NCBI GenBank assembly: GCA_028023455.1
Contig: JAQFVV010000072.1
Coordinates: forward strand, 458,501 to 522,500
Length of the DNA: 64,000 nucleotides
Direction of reading: 5' to 3'
Source of the DNA: Epiperipatus broadwayi
Taxonomy: Eukaryota > Onychophora > Udeonychophora > Euonychophora > Peripatidae
Below, in pieces: positions 1 to 13,900 of the stretch. Made by a program: the position numbers and the translations under genes. A model generated the notes under the pieces. That model was given only the letters and a program-made list of their open reading frames with translations, was not told the origin of the DNA and made no database searches. The first letter of the stretch is position 1. Each line of letters opens with the position of its first letter.

Positions 1-1125
1 AGAAAAAAAGTAAAAGAGGGTGAACTGAGGAGAGAAAGAAAATTGATATGCAAATAGATAAATATATATAGTATCAAAGATTGTGAACAGGATGTAAAAT
101 GCAAATGGTGAAAAAGAGAAGGAAAAGACCTAAAATATGGAAAAAACAGGATCGAAAAAATGTAAATGGGAAAGAAAAAAAAAGAAAGAAAGGTAACAAA
201 AAAATAAATTGCAGGGAGAGAAAAACCGAAAAGGGAAAAAAATGAGAGGCAAAAATGAGAGAAAGGACAATCCATAATGGTTGCATTCAACTGCCTCATA
301 AACAAAATTCAAAAGCCACAGATAACAAACATAAACGTAAAGCACAAAGTTAATGACTGTCTATCTACAGCTATAGTTGCAGAATTGAAGGAATTTATTA
401 AGCCATTGATAAATCTATCTCCTGTTTAGAATCGCTAGATTTCTTATGATATTTTGTTTAAAGTTAAACTATCTAAAAAAGAATCCATATGCAAATAAAT
501 AACTCTAAATTGCTAAAATCCTAATTTGCAAACCATAAAGTGATATAGTAAAAAAAGACAATAATAAAATGTTCATATTAATTTATATTGGAATTACTGA
601 AAAACTTTAACGAGCTATGTGTATATGTACATGATTTGTTTTTTTTTTTAAGATATAAACTGTAAACTTGAAGCACCCACCATTTGTAATTTTACCACAT
701 TAAAAAAACTTCCAGATTATCAAGGATTAAGGAAAAACTTTAGGAAAATTTATGTACTGCTTAATGCAAACAAAACATTTCGCATTAGCAAATAACAAAA
801 TGATACACTTTTAAAATCAAATTCCAATACACATTAACAACAACCCTATATAAATAGAAATCAAGAAATGCTGTGTGTAATTAAAAATGAGGATGTGGCT
901 GCATAAATATATAATCTCTTCGTAATTTGTGAAGTGACCTAATAGCAAGAGAAACTCATGATAATTGGTTCCCTACAATAACTAAGTAACAAAACAACAA
1001 AATGAAAATAAACATAGCAGATAGCATTTTACTGAATTAAAAACAAGACCTATCCTTTGATGAACCATAATCATACCTACATTGCTGGAGGATATTCCTT
1101 TAGTCAGGGATTACATAGTGATTAT
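1..1125. other. AT-rich sequence, nothing recognised
   Basis: The stretch is purine-rich at the left edge (long GA/AAAG runs, 1-260) and otherwise plain AT-rich. I looked on the minus strand for the missing VLCAD C-terminal exons (EQFLL, SRASRS blocks) and saw none. Confidence 0.5.
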
Positions 1126-1178
1126 TTATAATAAATTCTCATGCCGAATGTCATCCCACACTCTGCCGGCTGCGAATG
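1126..1178 (-). CDS. Possible terminal exon of the VLCAD gene (uncertain)
   Basis: On the minus strand a good acceptor (ttgaactttttgcag) is followed by an open frame that is in phase with the previous exon. It adds AFAAGRVWDDIRHENLL and then TAA. It does not resemble the conserved VLCAD C-terminus, so it may be an alternative end, part of an unrelated repeat, or chance. Confidence 0.15.
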
Positions 1179-1834
1179 CTGCAAAAAGTTCAAGTTATTA
1201 AAAAAAAATTATTAAAAAGAGTCCATGATGTTCTGAGAATATGATAGCAAATTCATATGACTGACAGAACATTCTTCAGCTTTCTAGATGTGGTAATGTT
1301 GAATCTACTTTTGTAGAGGGTGTATCTTCCTAAAAAAGTATTTCATAGCCTAAGCTTGGTTTTCATGGAATAAATCCAAGGAGAAAATACAATAGTGAAC
1401 CCAATTGAACAAAATTTTGAAATCTTTCAAAAAAAATTGTTTGTTGCAGAAGATGTGACCTACATGAATATATTTGTGTTTCACATATTGATATGTATAT
1501 CATTGCAAAACTCATTTTTAACTTCATCCTTCATCTCTCCCTTTTTCCAATAGAATTGGAATGGCCGTTAAAAATGAAGATAATGTAATGTATTCTTCTA
1601 ATAATAATAAAATGGTTTATTAGTCGGGAGTTCACCTAAAGTTTGAGTACCAGAAAAAATCAGACAATGAACTGTGATTCATGAACCTTACATGCAACAC
1701 TCCATTACCTCATCACTATTCTAAACGATAGAAGGCAATACTTCAAATAACAGATGAAAGTACAAAAAATTTAATTCAATCATAATTTTAAAAAAAGAAT
1801 TAATTCCATTATAATATAGTATGGGTGATCTTAC

Positions 1835-1907
1835 CGACAATCTTTTTTCCATGTTTCATTAATAAGTCTTCAACGGACACTCCAAAATTTTCAATAGCTT
1901 TGGATAC
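1835..1907 (-). CDS. ACADVL: VLCAD exon k (C-terminal extension, last confident exon)
   Basis: The exon is 73 bp, phase 0 to 1. It encodes [20 protein letters not shown] then KKIV. It resembles the VLCAD stretch just before the EQFLLxRLAD block. The donor is GTCG/gtaaga. Acceptor choice (gtaaag/GTATCC) fits the reading frame; the polypyrimidine tract is weak. Confidence 0.85.
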
Positions 1908-4900
1908 CTTTACCATAAAATAATAATTTTTTTAAAAAAATTTAACATGTAATCTAAAATGTTAATTTCTAATTGATATTTTTGAAAAAAAAGTACATGT
2001 ATTCTAATGACTAAAGAATGAAAAAATCATTACTTTATTAAACATAAAAAAAGCATAAAATTAAGAACGAAGATTTACTGCAAAAGTTAAAGCGAAAACA
2101 CAGTAAAATATTTGCAAAGTTCAATTAATTTGTCTGATCATATGACCTTAACTGAGAGATCCTTCCAACATAAAACTTAACATACATTCATAGAAACATA
2201 ATGAATTATATTTTTATATCATTAAAATAATGAGCAAATAGAGGACATTTGCATACATGCATTTATTTATATGTAATAAAAAACAAAAAACTTCTATCTC
2301 TAATATTTCAACCGGAAGACAGGTTTTCATCAGAAAGAAATACTACAAAATGGTAGTGTTCAAAAATTACAAATTTTATGCAATATATTTGACAAAAAAA
2401 ACTCCTATTAGTTAAAAAAATTTCACACAAGAAATTTAATCATCCAATGACTAGTTTATTTTGGTGTGTGTTTCAAAAAAGAAAAAAACCTACATTATTT
2501 CCTTATCAAACTTCACAAAGGCTTTTAGACTTAATTCAAAAATGTGTATTAAAAAATATATATACGACTGTATGAATGAACAAGTGTGTATATGTGTATC
2601 AAAAATTATTATGTATTCATATTAAAACTTAAATAAAATCCAAATAAAATGTGTATACATAATGATTAAATATTTTCAAGAGTACAAATTAAAATACCAT
2701 ATTACTTTCAATTTAAGTCGCATTTTTTATTTAAATTTTGATGTCATAAAATTAGGATGCGACTTCAATTCAAAGCGAATATTTTATTTCTACCAATCTC
2801 CCACTACCAACAATTACATATTTGTTTTACACTGCATCTGCATAGTATTATGATCATTGATAGCAGTTTATTTGGGGATTCCCAGTTCACATTTTTCTTT
2901 TAAAAATGTTTATTATTTTTCAATACCTATTATAAAATCATTTTTATGTTTTTTTCCCCCAATTTTAAAATCCTAGTAACTTAAATTCGAATTAATACAG
3001 TATATGCAATTAATAATCTTGTGCACATATCTGTACATATATCCATGATCAAGTAAAAAAAAAAAAATTAACTTACATATATATAAATGTAAATATACAA
3101 AGATAATAAAAGAATGCATTAAGAAACTGTAATTTAAAGATGTGATAGTGTCTACTTTGAAGTTCATTTCATGTGGATACAAGATCTTGAATTTAAGAAT
3201 AAAAAAAAATTTTCTTTCATTTTCTCTTTCTACTGGAAAAAAAATTATTCTATAATATGACTACTTTCAAATCATCAATTGAATGATCTAGTAAATTAAA
3301 GTATAAATTTAATGTGTTTAATCGAGTGTAACAGATATTTGAGTTGTTATGTAGGTGAATCAGCAACCATTTTACATAAACTAACTATAGATTAGACATT
3401 TTACGTAAAAATGATGACAAACCGGTATTAAAACACTTCAATTTACCAGATCATTCGATTGATGATTTGGGAGTAATCATATTACAGAGCAATTTTTCTT
3501 CTACTAGAGAGAGAAAAGAAAAGGAAATTTTTTTTATTTTTAAATTCAAGACTTTGTACCCACATGGAATGAACTTAAACATAGACACTATCACACCTTT
3601 AAATTAACTAGTTTCTTGATTTTCTTTTTATTATCTTTGTATATTTACATTTATATGTATATATGTTATTTTTTCTACTTGATCATGGATGTATGTACAT
3701 ATAGATGTATGTACATATCTCATTAAAATCAACATTTAATTAATGATTATTAGTAATGTGTACATATTTTAATTTTGTACTCTCTATAATATTTATCAAT
3801 ATGTATACACATTTTATTTGGATTTTATTTAAATTTTAATATGAATACATAATAATTTGTATATACATACACACATTTGTTTATTTATGCAGTTATACAC
3901 ATATATTTATAGACTGCAATGGCACAAGTTGCCGCATACAAAACATGTATGAAATGAACACTAGCGGATCCCACCAGGCCAAAGACTGGAACCAGATTCA
4001 CAAGGGATAGCCTCATTCCCATCTTGAGGTCGCTGGTCATAAATTATTTTTCTCTAGAAATCATACATGCTACAATAAACCAATCATTTACATATGCAAA
4101 CATTTACCTCATAATAATTTTTATTACTCCCTTTTACATATTATATTAATCCTATGCTTTAAGAAAATATAATGAAGTGATTCGACCATTATTTAAATCC
4201 CCACCAATTTATCACTAAACATAGATTCTTGCTTTAAATAAACATTATATAGACAGGAAGTGAAACATAATAACATTTCCGAGAGATATATGTGAACTGT
4301 CAATTTAAGCCATGGATCAGCAAAGTGTCATAGAGACAGAGTATGTTGATTCCAGCATGAAAACACCAGAAAAAAAAAACAAGTTAAGCAAACTGATTTA
4401 ACCTAAATGCAGAGATTAATTTGATTTAAATTTGCAAATGAGTAAATCCTTCTTTCGACCAGAAAGAAACCTGGGTGCACATAACAAGATGGTATCTGGT
4501 AAGAACACCAAATCTCTCCCCATCATAGTTTATTTAGACAATAACACTCTATAAAAGACAATTCAAACTCTATATAAAAATTCTAACACATAAATAGACC
4601 TATTGGATAGATTGAATCAACTTTCACTAAATTATCTAGTGACTAATTAGTAATAATAAATATATATAAACAATGTAATAGATTTATAAAGTACCAGTTA
4701 ATTGATATATATTATCTTATCCTTTTTCTTACATTAACATTACTGTTTGTTATATAATAATTTAAACACCATTGAACTCAGGTAGATAGTTGGCTAGCTT
4801 GTAGATCATTCACCTGGAATGGGGTCTGCTGGTAACTGCACATTGATTGTTACTTGTTATAGTTCACTTTCAAAAGTATGCACTAAAATTGGAATTACGT

Positions 4901-7900
4901 CCTCAGCTAGATGGCTGCAGCATTCTTTCTATGGGCACCAGATACATTTCCCATTTACAGATGTAAGGTCGGTCGTGAAAAAGGAGTTCCCAGGATGAAT
5001 CATAGATATATCTAGCTGGACAACATGGCATATCTTCCTTTTTAAATATAAAACAACTCTCTGTCAAAAAAAAAAAAACATTCTTTATAGTATTTGGAGA
5101 AATTCCCCCTCTTCCTGTTACTTAGCCTTTTCATATTGGGAATTTCACACTTTATTTCTAATTTTGCTAACATATACAATAAATATGAAACTAGTAAATA
5201 TTTTCTTTTCTTATTTTGCCTCCAAGTCTTATTTTCTTATCTGGGTTTAATTAGCTTATTAAAAATTTATTTTGTTATATGCAATTAGGAATTCATTGAG
5301 ATTTACAACAGCTAGATTCAATTCATTGCTATAACATACCTTTTCACAATAGTGTGTATCATTTCCCTGACATTAACATACCAATTTAATTTTTTTAAAA
5401 ACAATTCCAAATAGATTTAGATTATTGGCTATTTAATGTTATCAAACTATTTTTGTCAATTTATTTATTAATTATATATAAACCTTATCAACAAACATAA
5501 TATATGACAAAAAACAGGGATATAACTCAAAATATAAACTATTATATTATATAATGAAGTGGAAAAATTCCACCTCAATAAACATTTTTGAATTAAGTCT
5601 AAAAACCTTTGCGAATGTAGTTGTTTTTTTTTTTTAAAGGAGTACCAAAACAAATTAGCCATTTAGGTGGTTAAATTTCTTGTATAAAATCTTTTAACCT
5701 ATAGGAGTTTTTTTGTCGAATATTTGCATATAGCTTGTAATTTTTAAACACTGCTATTTTACTCTATTTTTTTCTGATGAAAAACCAGCCTTCTGGTTGA
5801 AATATCACATATAAGTATTTGTCTGAAGGTTTGTGATGATGGAATATTAGATGCGATAATAGGGACGGTTTCCATCATCAATCAGTAAATGTTGAATGTA
5901 TAAAAATTTTACATTTTATTTAAACTTTTCAAATACAAACAACTTGTTAATAATAAATACACAAACAGACAACACAGGTTAGTAATAACACAACGTTTCG
6001 AGTAGTATTATTCTCCACTCTTCTTCAGATGTTGTTGACCTGACCAATGACTCCTATGCTTATACTGTCACTGGTCAGGCCAGTGACACCTGAAGAAGAA
6101 TGGAGAACAATATTACTCAAAATGTTGTTTCATTACTAACCTGTATTGTCTATTTGTGTGTTATTACTAATAAGTTGTTTATACTGTATTTGAAAAGTTT
6201 AAATAAAGTGTAAAATTTCCTATGCATTCAACATTTACTGATAGATAATGGAAATAGTTCTTCAAATAATTACATCATATAAGTAATTTTGTTTCTTATT
6301 ATTTTTTTATATATATTTCTTTTAGTTAGTTTTTTTTTTTTTTTCAATTAATAATATGTAAGATATAGTTCTGCAAATCATTAATTACAAACCTGAATAC
6401 ATTATTATATCAAACTACAAATAATATCTTTTCAAAAAATTTGTTTATCAATACAACACAATATGATAAAGAAAATTAATGGAAGAATATCTTAACTGGT
6501 GGCTTACAACCATTCATGTTAATAAATTCTTCATCCTTTAAGATTTTCTAAATAATATGCAAATATAAGAAAGAAGTTATTTGTATTAAATTGAAAAACT
6601 TAATCTCTTGATCAATGAAACAATTACCTAAATAAATAGTTAATAAGAGGGATTTGAACTCAGGATTTTTCTATCTATTCATCCCCGACTCCATCTCACG
6701 CAACTAATATATACAACACGTGAAAAAAATATATGATCCCCAATATACATATTTTGTGCAGAATCAGCACCCACCAGCAGGGCCAGATCGTAATTTCCCA
6801 TATATATATATATATACAATCAGTGCTTTTAAGATAGCAATTTTTCAAACTTTAATGGACAGGTTTCAATCTTCTCAGCCTTCCAACTATTCAATCATCC
6901 ATTTCATTGAAAATAAGCAAATTACATACTGCCTTAAACTAAATAAATATTAATTTTGTATATGGGAACTGAGTGAACATAAAAAGAATAATTGCAGATT
7001 TCTTATTAACAATAGATTGAGAATGCCCTGCCTAAGAAATTCTCATAACTCATCATTGCAAGAATCTTAAATTAGTCCTTTTATGGTTTCCGCTTCCTCA
7101 AACCAGTTATTTGGGTCATTAAAAAAAAGGAAAATTATACAGCTTGCAAAATGGTACAGAATTGGCTAGAACTACATTATCCCAAATGCTTTTTTACTTC
7201 TATTATTTTTGGTGCTTAAATTCTGTATCATAAGAATCCATCTGTAAAATAGTCATAATAACTCATTACCTTCGTCTAATAAGAACAATTGCCAGTACAA
7301 TATACTTTCACATTTCTTTTATTCTAAAATATACAGTCTCAAAATAATTCTTCCTTAAATTTCTCTAGGCTATTTCTTATAGAAAAATTGTTGAATTAGA
7401 AAACCATAGATTTGAAAAAGAATTTATAACTATACATTTAACGTACTAAAATGAAACTATATGCTCCTGTGACAAAATTAAAGCAAATTAAAAAGGGGGA
7501 CCTCATAGCATAGTAGTTGGGGTGTCCATTTGACATACCCATAATATGATTCAAATATGAATGGAACTTGATATTTTCTAACTATACAATTATTGTTGTT
7601 TGCCAAAATAATAGTTAGAGAGTAAATAATAAAATATAAATATCAAAAACCCTCACTCTCCCTAATCCCCAGTAGTGGTCTAGTCTGGGTAGTATCTTAA
7701 ATCCATTTGAAAAAGTAGTAAAGATATGATGCCCTATTACAATTACCAACATAAAATAACAAAACATGATATCGTTAAAAGAAATATTAACAGAAACAAA
7801 AAAAAAAAACAGAATAAACAAACTCCTTTACACGATTCTGTGTCTAGTCAATACCGGTCACGCTTTGACTTCAATAAGCTTACATTATACCCGAGACTAA

Positions 7901-10900
7901 CTAGTCATACAAATAGCAACATTACTATTACCCTCAGTTTTGTTTGGCTTATTAAATTTGGCTGGACAAAATTCCAAATATAAAATCCACAATCCTTAAA
8001 AAAATATTAATAATGAGCTCCTCCGAGGAAGGGTCTGCCTTATTTATACTTATTTTTGTGTTGTTTTCTACTGCTGCAGAACCTTCTACAAAGAAGCTTT
8101 TTCTATATAAACAAAGAAAGTATATGACTGTTTCGTTAACTTCGCTGAAGTAGTCAGATCTATATGCCTCCGCAGAAGCAGAACTTCAAGAGTTTCTTTA
8201 TAGTGAGGGTAAAATTAAATAAACAATTAAATGTTATTCTAAAATATAAAAAGGCAATGTTATGGATACATAGTCCTAGTGTTTTTCCAAAGGGTTTTGA
8301 AATTATTAAAACAGCTTTGGACAAATATCATAGTACTAATGGCAATTATGTAAAGATTAAAAGTAGGGTCAACTATATTAATAGACTTTTTTACCTTTTT
8401 TTGTATCTAAGTTTTATTAATCTTATCGTTCCCACCAAAAATGACTGACAATAAAAATTTTAAAAAAATTATATTCATGCTTTTAGACCTTAACTTAGAA
8501 AAGTGATATTGTAGCTGTAGCAATAAAGTAATATCTCCATATTTGGTTTGATACCTACATGCAGTTACTGAAGTCCGAAATTAGAAACAAATATTATATA
8601 GTATATAATTTTAATACATTTACATTTAACATTTATAACTTGAAATTTCAATATATTTAAGCCTAAGATATAATATAATTTTAAAATTATATAATATCAA
8701 TATATTAATAAAACATACCATAATTAACAAAAAAAAATAGAATATTACAGTAATGTGATTGCAAAAAGTGAAAATCAGAGAACACATATATAAATTATTT
8801 AAAAGTGTGTTCACTTGAATAATCGCCAAAAAAATAAAACATCATTCTCCTAATGATGACGAACAAATGCACAAAGTATGTTTAAATGACATTAAATTCA
8901 TAAATTTCAGAAATGCTCGCTTACATAAAAAGTAGCTGGCATTTTTTTTTTTTGTGATATTTCACGACACCACTCTCAGAAGTTGCAGCAATTTTACAAT
9001 TGCAAATAGTAATTGCGCAATTGTACCATTACTAGATATGCAAGACAAATATGCAAATGTACAATGTTAGCAGCAAACTTTTTTTTTTGATTTAGCAAGT
9101 TTATTAAAACTCAAATTTAGGGTTAACAGAATTAATGTAATAAGACAAATTGCCTTCTGCTTAAAATTTGTCTCCTAACGCTAACATTACTTACCAGATT
9201 TGCACTGTTTATCAAGTTTGGGTGGACATATTCAGCAAGTGAAGGTCCAGATGAAAACCCTACAATTCTTGAAGAAATATTAAAAACAAATCTTTGAAAA
9301 AAATTTAAATTGAACAATAGAATAACCAAATGAAAAAAAAGCTCCTCCAAACAGAACATCGATTTTGATTCAATTCTGGTGTGTATTTAAAATTATTTTC
9401 CAATAAAATAAAATAAAAAAACAACTTCTTTTTATTAAATCTTATTTTTGTTTAAAGAAGCTTCTTTGTTTGGTTAGTAATATTTAAAAAAGCAATAATA
9501 TTAAACCAATGAAAGCATTACTGTTAAGATGATTACAAAAACTTTAAGCAAGAATAAATAATCATAATTTGTTTCTATTATTGAGCAACATTCTTTTAAT
9601 GCAATGAAGTTTTGTTATCTTAATGCGTTACTTTGAAACAAAATCAAAATTTTTTATTTACAAGCTTTAACCCATCAAAAATGATACAAATAAACCCAAT
9701 ATCAATTAATAATTTTTATTAGTTCTACATTGGAGTATAGATTGTTTACTTAATAAATAATATTTCTGTGGTGTAATTTCCACTACACCACTCTCAAGCA
9801 AAGTAGGACCTGGTTTCCATCTGATATTAACACCTTGTGTTTGGGTGTAATCATAAACATATGACCAATGACATGTGAAAAAGATGTATGATCCCAATCA
9901 GTTGGCCCACGTCACAATCTCATGTATATATCTTTATCCTTATTCAGTATATATAGATAGTCAATAACTACAGTTCAATTGAGAAGTGTCAAACTTACCG
10001 CCCTCAGAACTTTGACACAAACTACTTAATGAAAGTATATTAATAATTTTTATTAGTCATACATTAGACTAGAGATTATCATTTAATGAATAATATTCTG
10101 TAGTATAATTTTCACTACACCACTCTCATGCAAGATAGTTAGGAATGAAAATTACGCTACACAAATATCAAAACAATATCAACAATTATTATTTAAAAAT
10201 AGTGTAGATAAAACTACTTATAATTAAAAGTGAAAAAAAATTTCAATAGATTTTCCTGTCTTTACATTAATAGAACAGTTACCAATCAAAACAGAATATA
10301 TATCTACTAATTATAAAATTCAAGAAACCCTAAATTGTGTAAATTGATCAGGTTCAGATCATTACAAATTTACATAAGTTAGTGCCTCTTGTTACTAAAA
10401 ACAAAAACAATTTGACAATACATATATACCATAAACATAAATTATAGTATAAATTTAAAGAAACATTTTAGAAGCTTTCCATTATGTTGCATTTTAATAA
10501 TACAAGTAATGTTATAACAGTTAAAACGTTGAATGTAATAAACAGAAACTGCAGACTATTCTAAATACATCACATTATTTAGAAATAAATATTTTATTAG
10601 TAGCAAACATTATATGATCAAGTAGAAATTAGTAATTGATATATATATGGTGTGTTATAAGAAATAGATGTTTTGTTTTTTTTTTTACTTATTAACAACT
10701 AAGTTTAGATATCTTAAAATACTGCACTTTTACAATGTATATCAGAAAGAGGCTATGGGTCCTTGTATGATGAAGCATCTCGTAATAAATTAACATAGTA
10801 AACAAACTAATTGTAATTAGACATTAGCAAATGGTCACCTAGCAACAACTATGCAGTAATAACACTTAATATTTAATCATTAGCAACAATATTTTGACAT

Positions 10901-13900
10901 TGCTTTCTGATGACTTAATATTGAAATTATAATTATTAGGTACTGTCAGATCGACACTGATTGCTGGTAGGCATATAAATAGTAATTCTCGTGCATGCCT
11001 ATTATGTGTTTGATTTCCAGGGTATCTCAAAAGTAATCTCATTGTTGGTCACCCTTTTTTTCATGAATAACTTTCCAAGCAAGAACATTTGCAATCATTT
11101 CTAGGAATTATTCTTTTAAGATGTACTGATAATAATAGAAAAATTAGTCAGCTTTCTATCTTAATTATGATGCAAATTTAAAGAGAAGAATTTGTTATTG
11201 GAACATATTGTTGTACATAAGCATAAAATTTGCTTGGATATAAGTTATAAATAAAGAGGTTAACTATTTTTATAAACTGTAAACAACTTATAATGCTTGC
11301 TTCTTTAATTACTCATCTCCATATATTACTGACTTTTCTTATTCTATATGTTCGGTGGATTTGTGCATTGCCTGTGCTTACTGAATTCCACATTAACAAA
11401 AAAAAAATTGTTATGCTCAAACAATACTGTTCTAATAAATTAAATGCATCATCTCATTGTATAATCCATATAAGACAATTTCAACTTAGTTATTTATATT
11501 ATATGCAAGTTTAAGTCTAATTTCATCAAGCATACCCTTATTTTCCTTGATGACCATGGAATTCTTAAAAGTCTTTGCCCAAGACCGCAATTCAAAATAT
11601 CAGTACTTTTCCTATCCTTCTTTTCCAGCAACCAATATTTCAAATCCACAGTCACATAAAACCCTCTAGTTAAATAATTCTGATTTTTATTTTAAAAATA
11701 TCTCCTGATATCTAAAAATCTTGATAAATCATTTTCATTAGTTTTGTTTGTTGGTTTGTTTTTTTTGCATCATTTTAATATCCTCTTCATATTCTACTAG
11801 ATCTGTTCCTTCAAATTCCCTTATATTGTCTCTTTTGTATTAACATCTGATGACTTCTATCAACATCTAATAAAAATACTCCTAAATTAATTTTTCTAAT
11901 ACTGAAAACTGAATTTTATGCATTTGATACACATGGTTATAGCATAATATTTCGAGTTCTGATCTGCCTTAATCTGCTTTAACAAAACACTATTCTGTAA
12001 AAGCCACAAATTTTTTAATAAAAAAAATAGCCCACAGCTTTTTTCATTGTTATATCTTACCTTGCCTTCAAATAATGGACTAGTCCAGATTCCATCTTAT
12101 CAGACATGAGGCAAGCTGTCATAATTCAGCTCGAAATGTCACCATATTTACTCACAAGGCAGGCTGTCATACAATTGGAAGTGGTAGATAAACTTATAAA
12201 ACCATCTGAAATCCCTTCTTTCTATAGTTGAATGACAACTAGAAGCTATATCTTCATCTAATACTGTTAGTTTGATGTAGCAGTAGATACTCCTGGCTGT
12301 TTTATGACATTTTGTCTTGGATCTGATTTAGGTTCTAGCAGCTTCCAGTTCGAAAGTGGACTTGCCTCATTGCAGTAACCATATAGTGGACAACCAATGT
12401 ATTGCCGTTCAGCTTTGACAGTTGTTGTCTGATCTTTCCTCCAAATGGATCGACTATTTATGACCAGATCCCAATCCATAATGACAGCAATCGGATTGTG
12501 ATCATCATCACTTATTGATCCATTCTTGCCATTGGATGTATGTTATCTATTTGTATATACATTGATCCATGGTAATGAATACTCAATCCGATCAAGATAA
12601 GATGAAATGTGGACTAGTCCATTATTTGAAGGCAAAGTGAGATATAACATCATTTTCCATTTTTGCACAGACTATATTATATTCAATATACATAAAAATA
12701 ATAAATCACTTTATTTAATGTAACACAGTAGCAACTTTCTCCATATAATATTGCCACCTAGTGCAGATATTGGTAATCAATAGATGATTTATATTTAACT
12801 AAAAAGGGAAAAGATAGCTGAAGGGATGCATTATATCCAAAGATCTAAATGCAGCACTCTCAGATCCAAGGCTCCTGACTGATAAAAGCCCTAAGCTAGA
12901 AACTAATCTAAGGATATTGGATGAGTAGATACTTGTAAGGGTAGCTTACAATCCAACCTTTGTTCCCTCTCATCATTAAATCAAATTAATTTATAATGTA
13001 AAATTAGTTAATAGATGGTTGAGCATGTATTTTCATTTTATGGAGTAAATAAACCCATACATATACATGTAGATGCAACAAACGTTTATTTTTCGCTATA
13101 TTAAAGGAATATCATGATAGATTAGTTTCACTTATCTAAAAGAGATAAAAACCTTAACTAAAAGAAAATCATACTAATATATATGTATACAAATAATGAA
13201 TTCCATGTCAATGTATTGTACATCATTATACAAGACTTAGACTCTCTAAACATGGTAACAATCTAATGCCAAACCAGTCACTAGGTAACCAAATGCAGAA
13301 GATGAAAGCAATATTCTACTACAGCGATGAAAAAGGAAATAAAATGCGAGATTCTATACAACAGAAGCCAGGTCCAGTATAAAAACCCAGTTATTTCCAT
13401 CGTCTTTTACTATTTTCAAAAAGATACAAAATCTGTATAACAACAACATCAGAAAATCGAATGTTCGAATCTAAGAGAACATGCACGGTTTATTCAAATA
13501 CTCCAAATAATTCGTTTGATCGTTGCAATGCAAAATTGCAATAAACTATAGCCGATATTTAAACAAAAAGAATTATAATAGATTCGTGCAGTTGGATAAA
13601 ATAATTGAACTGATTTAAATAGACATTTAAAATAAAAGGACCACGCTATTTTTCGAATACGGATCAAATAACAAAATAAAATATCATTAGCATAGGTATA
13701 TATAAATGATGGAATAATTCTATTCTTATAAAAATTATTAAATACCAGAATTAAGACAATTTTAATCTTTTATGAACTGCAAAACAATGTACTATGGCTA
13801 ATTTAATATTGCTATAGGGCTACAGTGTTATCAGCCCTGACCATAGAAAATGCGATGATTTAATATTCAATTGTATAATGCCTGCTGAAATATCAAATGC

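Larger units (their letters stand above)
2295..5815. repeat. Nested giant palindrome, outer arms about 250 bp
   Basis: Sequence 2295-2555 reappears as its reverse complement at about 5570-5815. Both arms hold a hammerhead-like hairpin (2305-2333 on minus, 5774-5803 on plus), the motif aaaaactcctat and the block cttttagacttaattcaaaa. Between them lies an independent palindrome (2600-3890) and unique AT-rich sequence. The outer arms are roughly 85% similar by eye. This looks like an old fold-back element split by later insertions. Confidence 0.75.
5822..6270. mobile_element. Fold-back MITE, family FB-A, copy 1
   Basis: Inverted arms of about 200 bp meet near 6055. The outer ends share the patch tgatgatggaa / ttccatcatc, and the inner ends share a ctggtcaggccagtgac loop region. 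Each arm carries a hammerhead-like hairpin (5995-6028 on minus, 6090-6123 on plus). It is the same family as 62335-62780, recognised by the shared left end (ctgaaggtttgtgat) and the fattened AGAGTGGAGAATAATAC stem. It has no coding capacity. Confidence 0.8.

Noticed and set aside
3900-4040. SINE or tRNA-like unit (ggcacaagttgccgcataca .. gatagcctcattcccatctt)
   Set aside because: GC-richer patch, but no convincing A/B box pair.
12267-12479. 70-codon minus-strand open frame
   Set aside because: Lies in the interior of a non-autonomous TIR element; no domain recognised.
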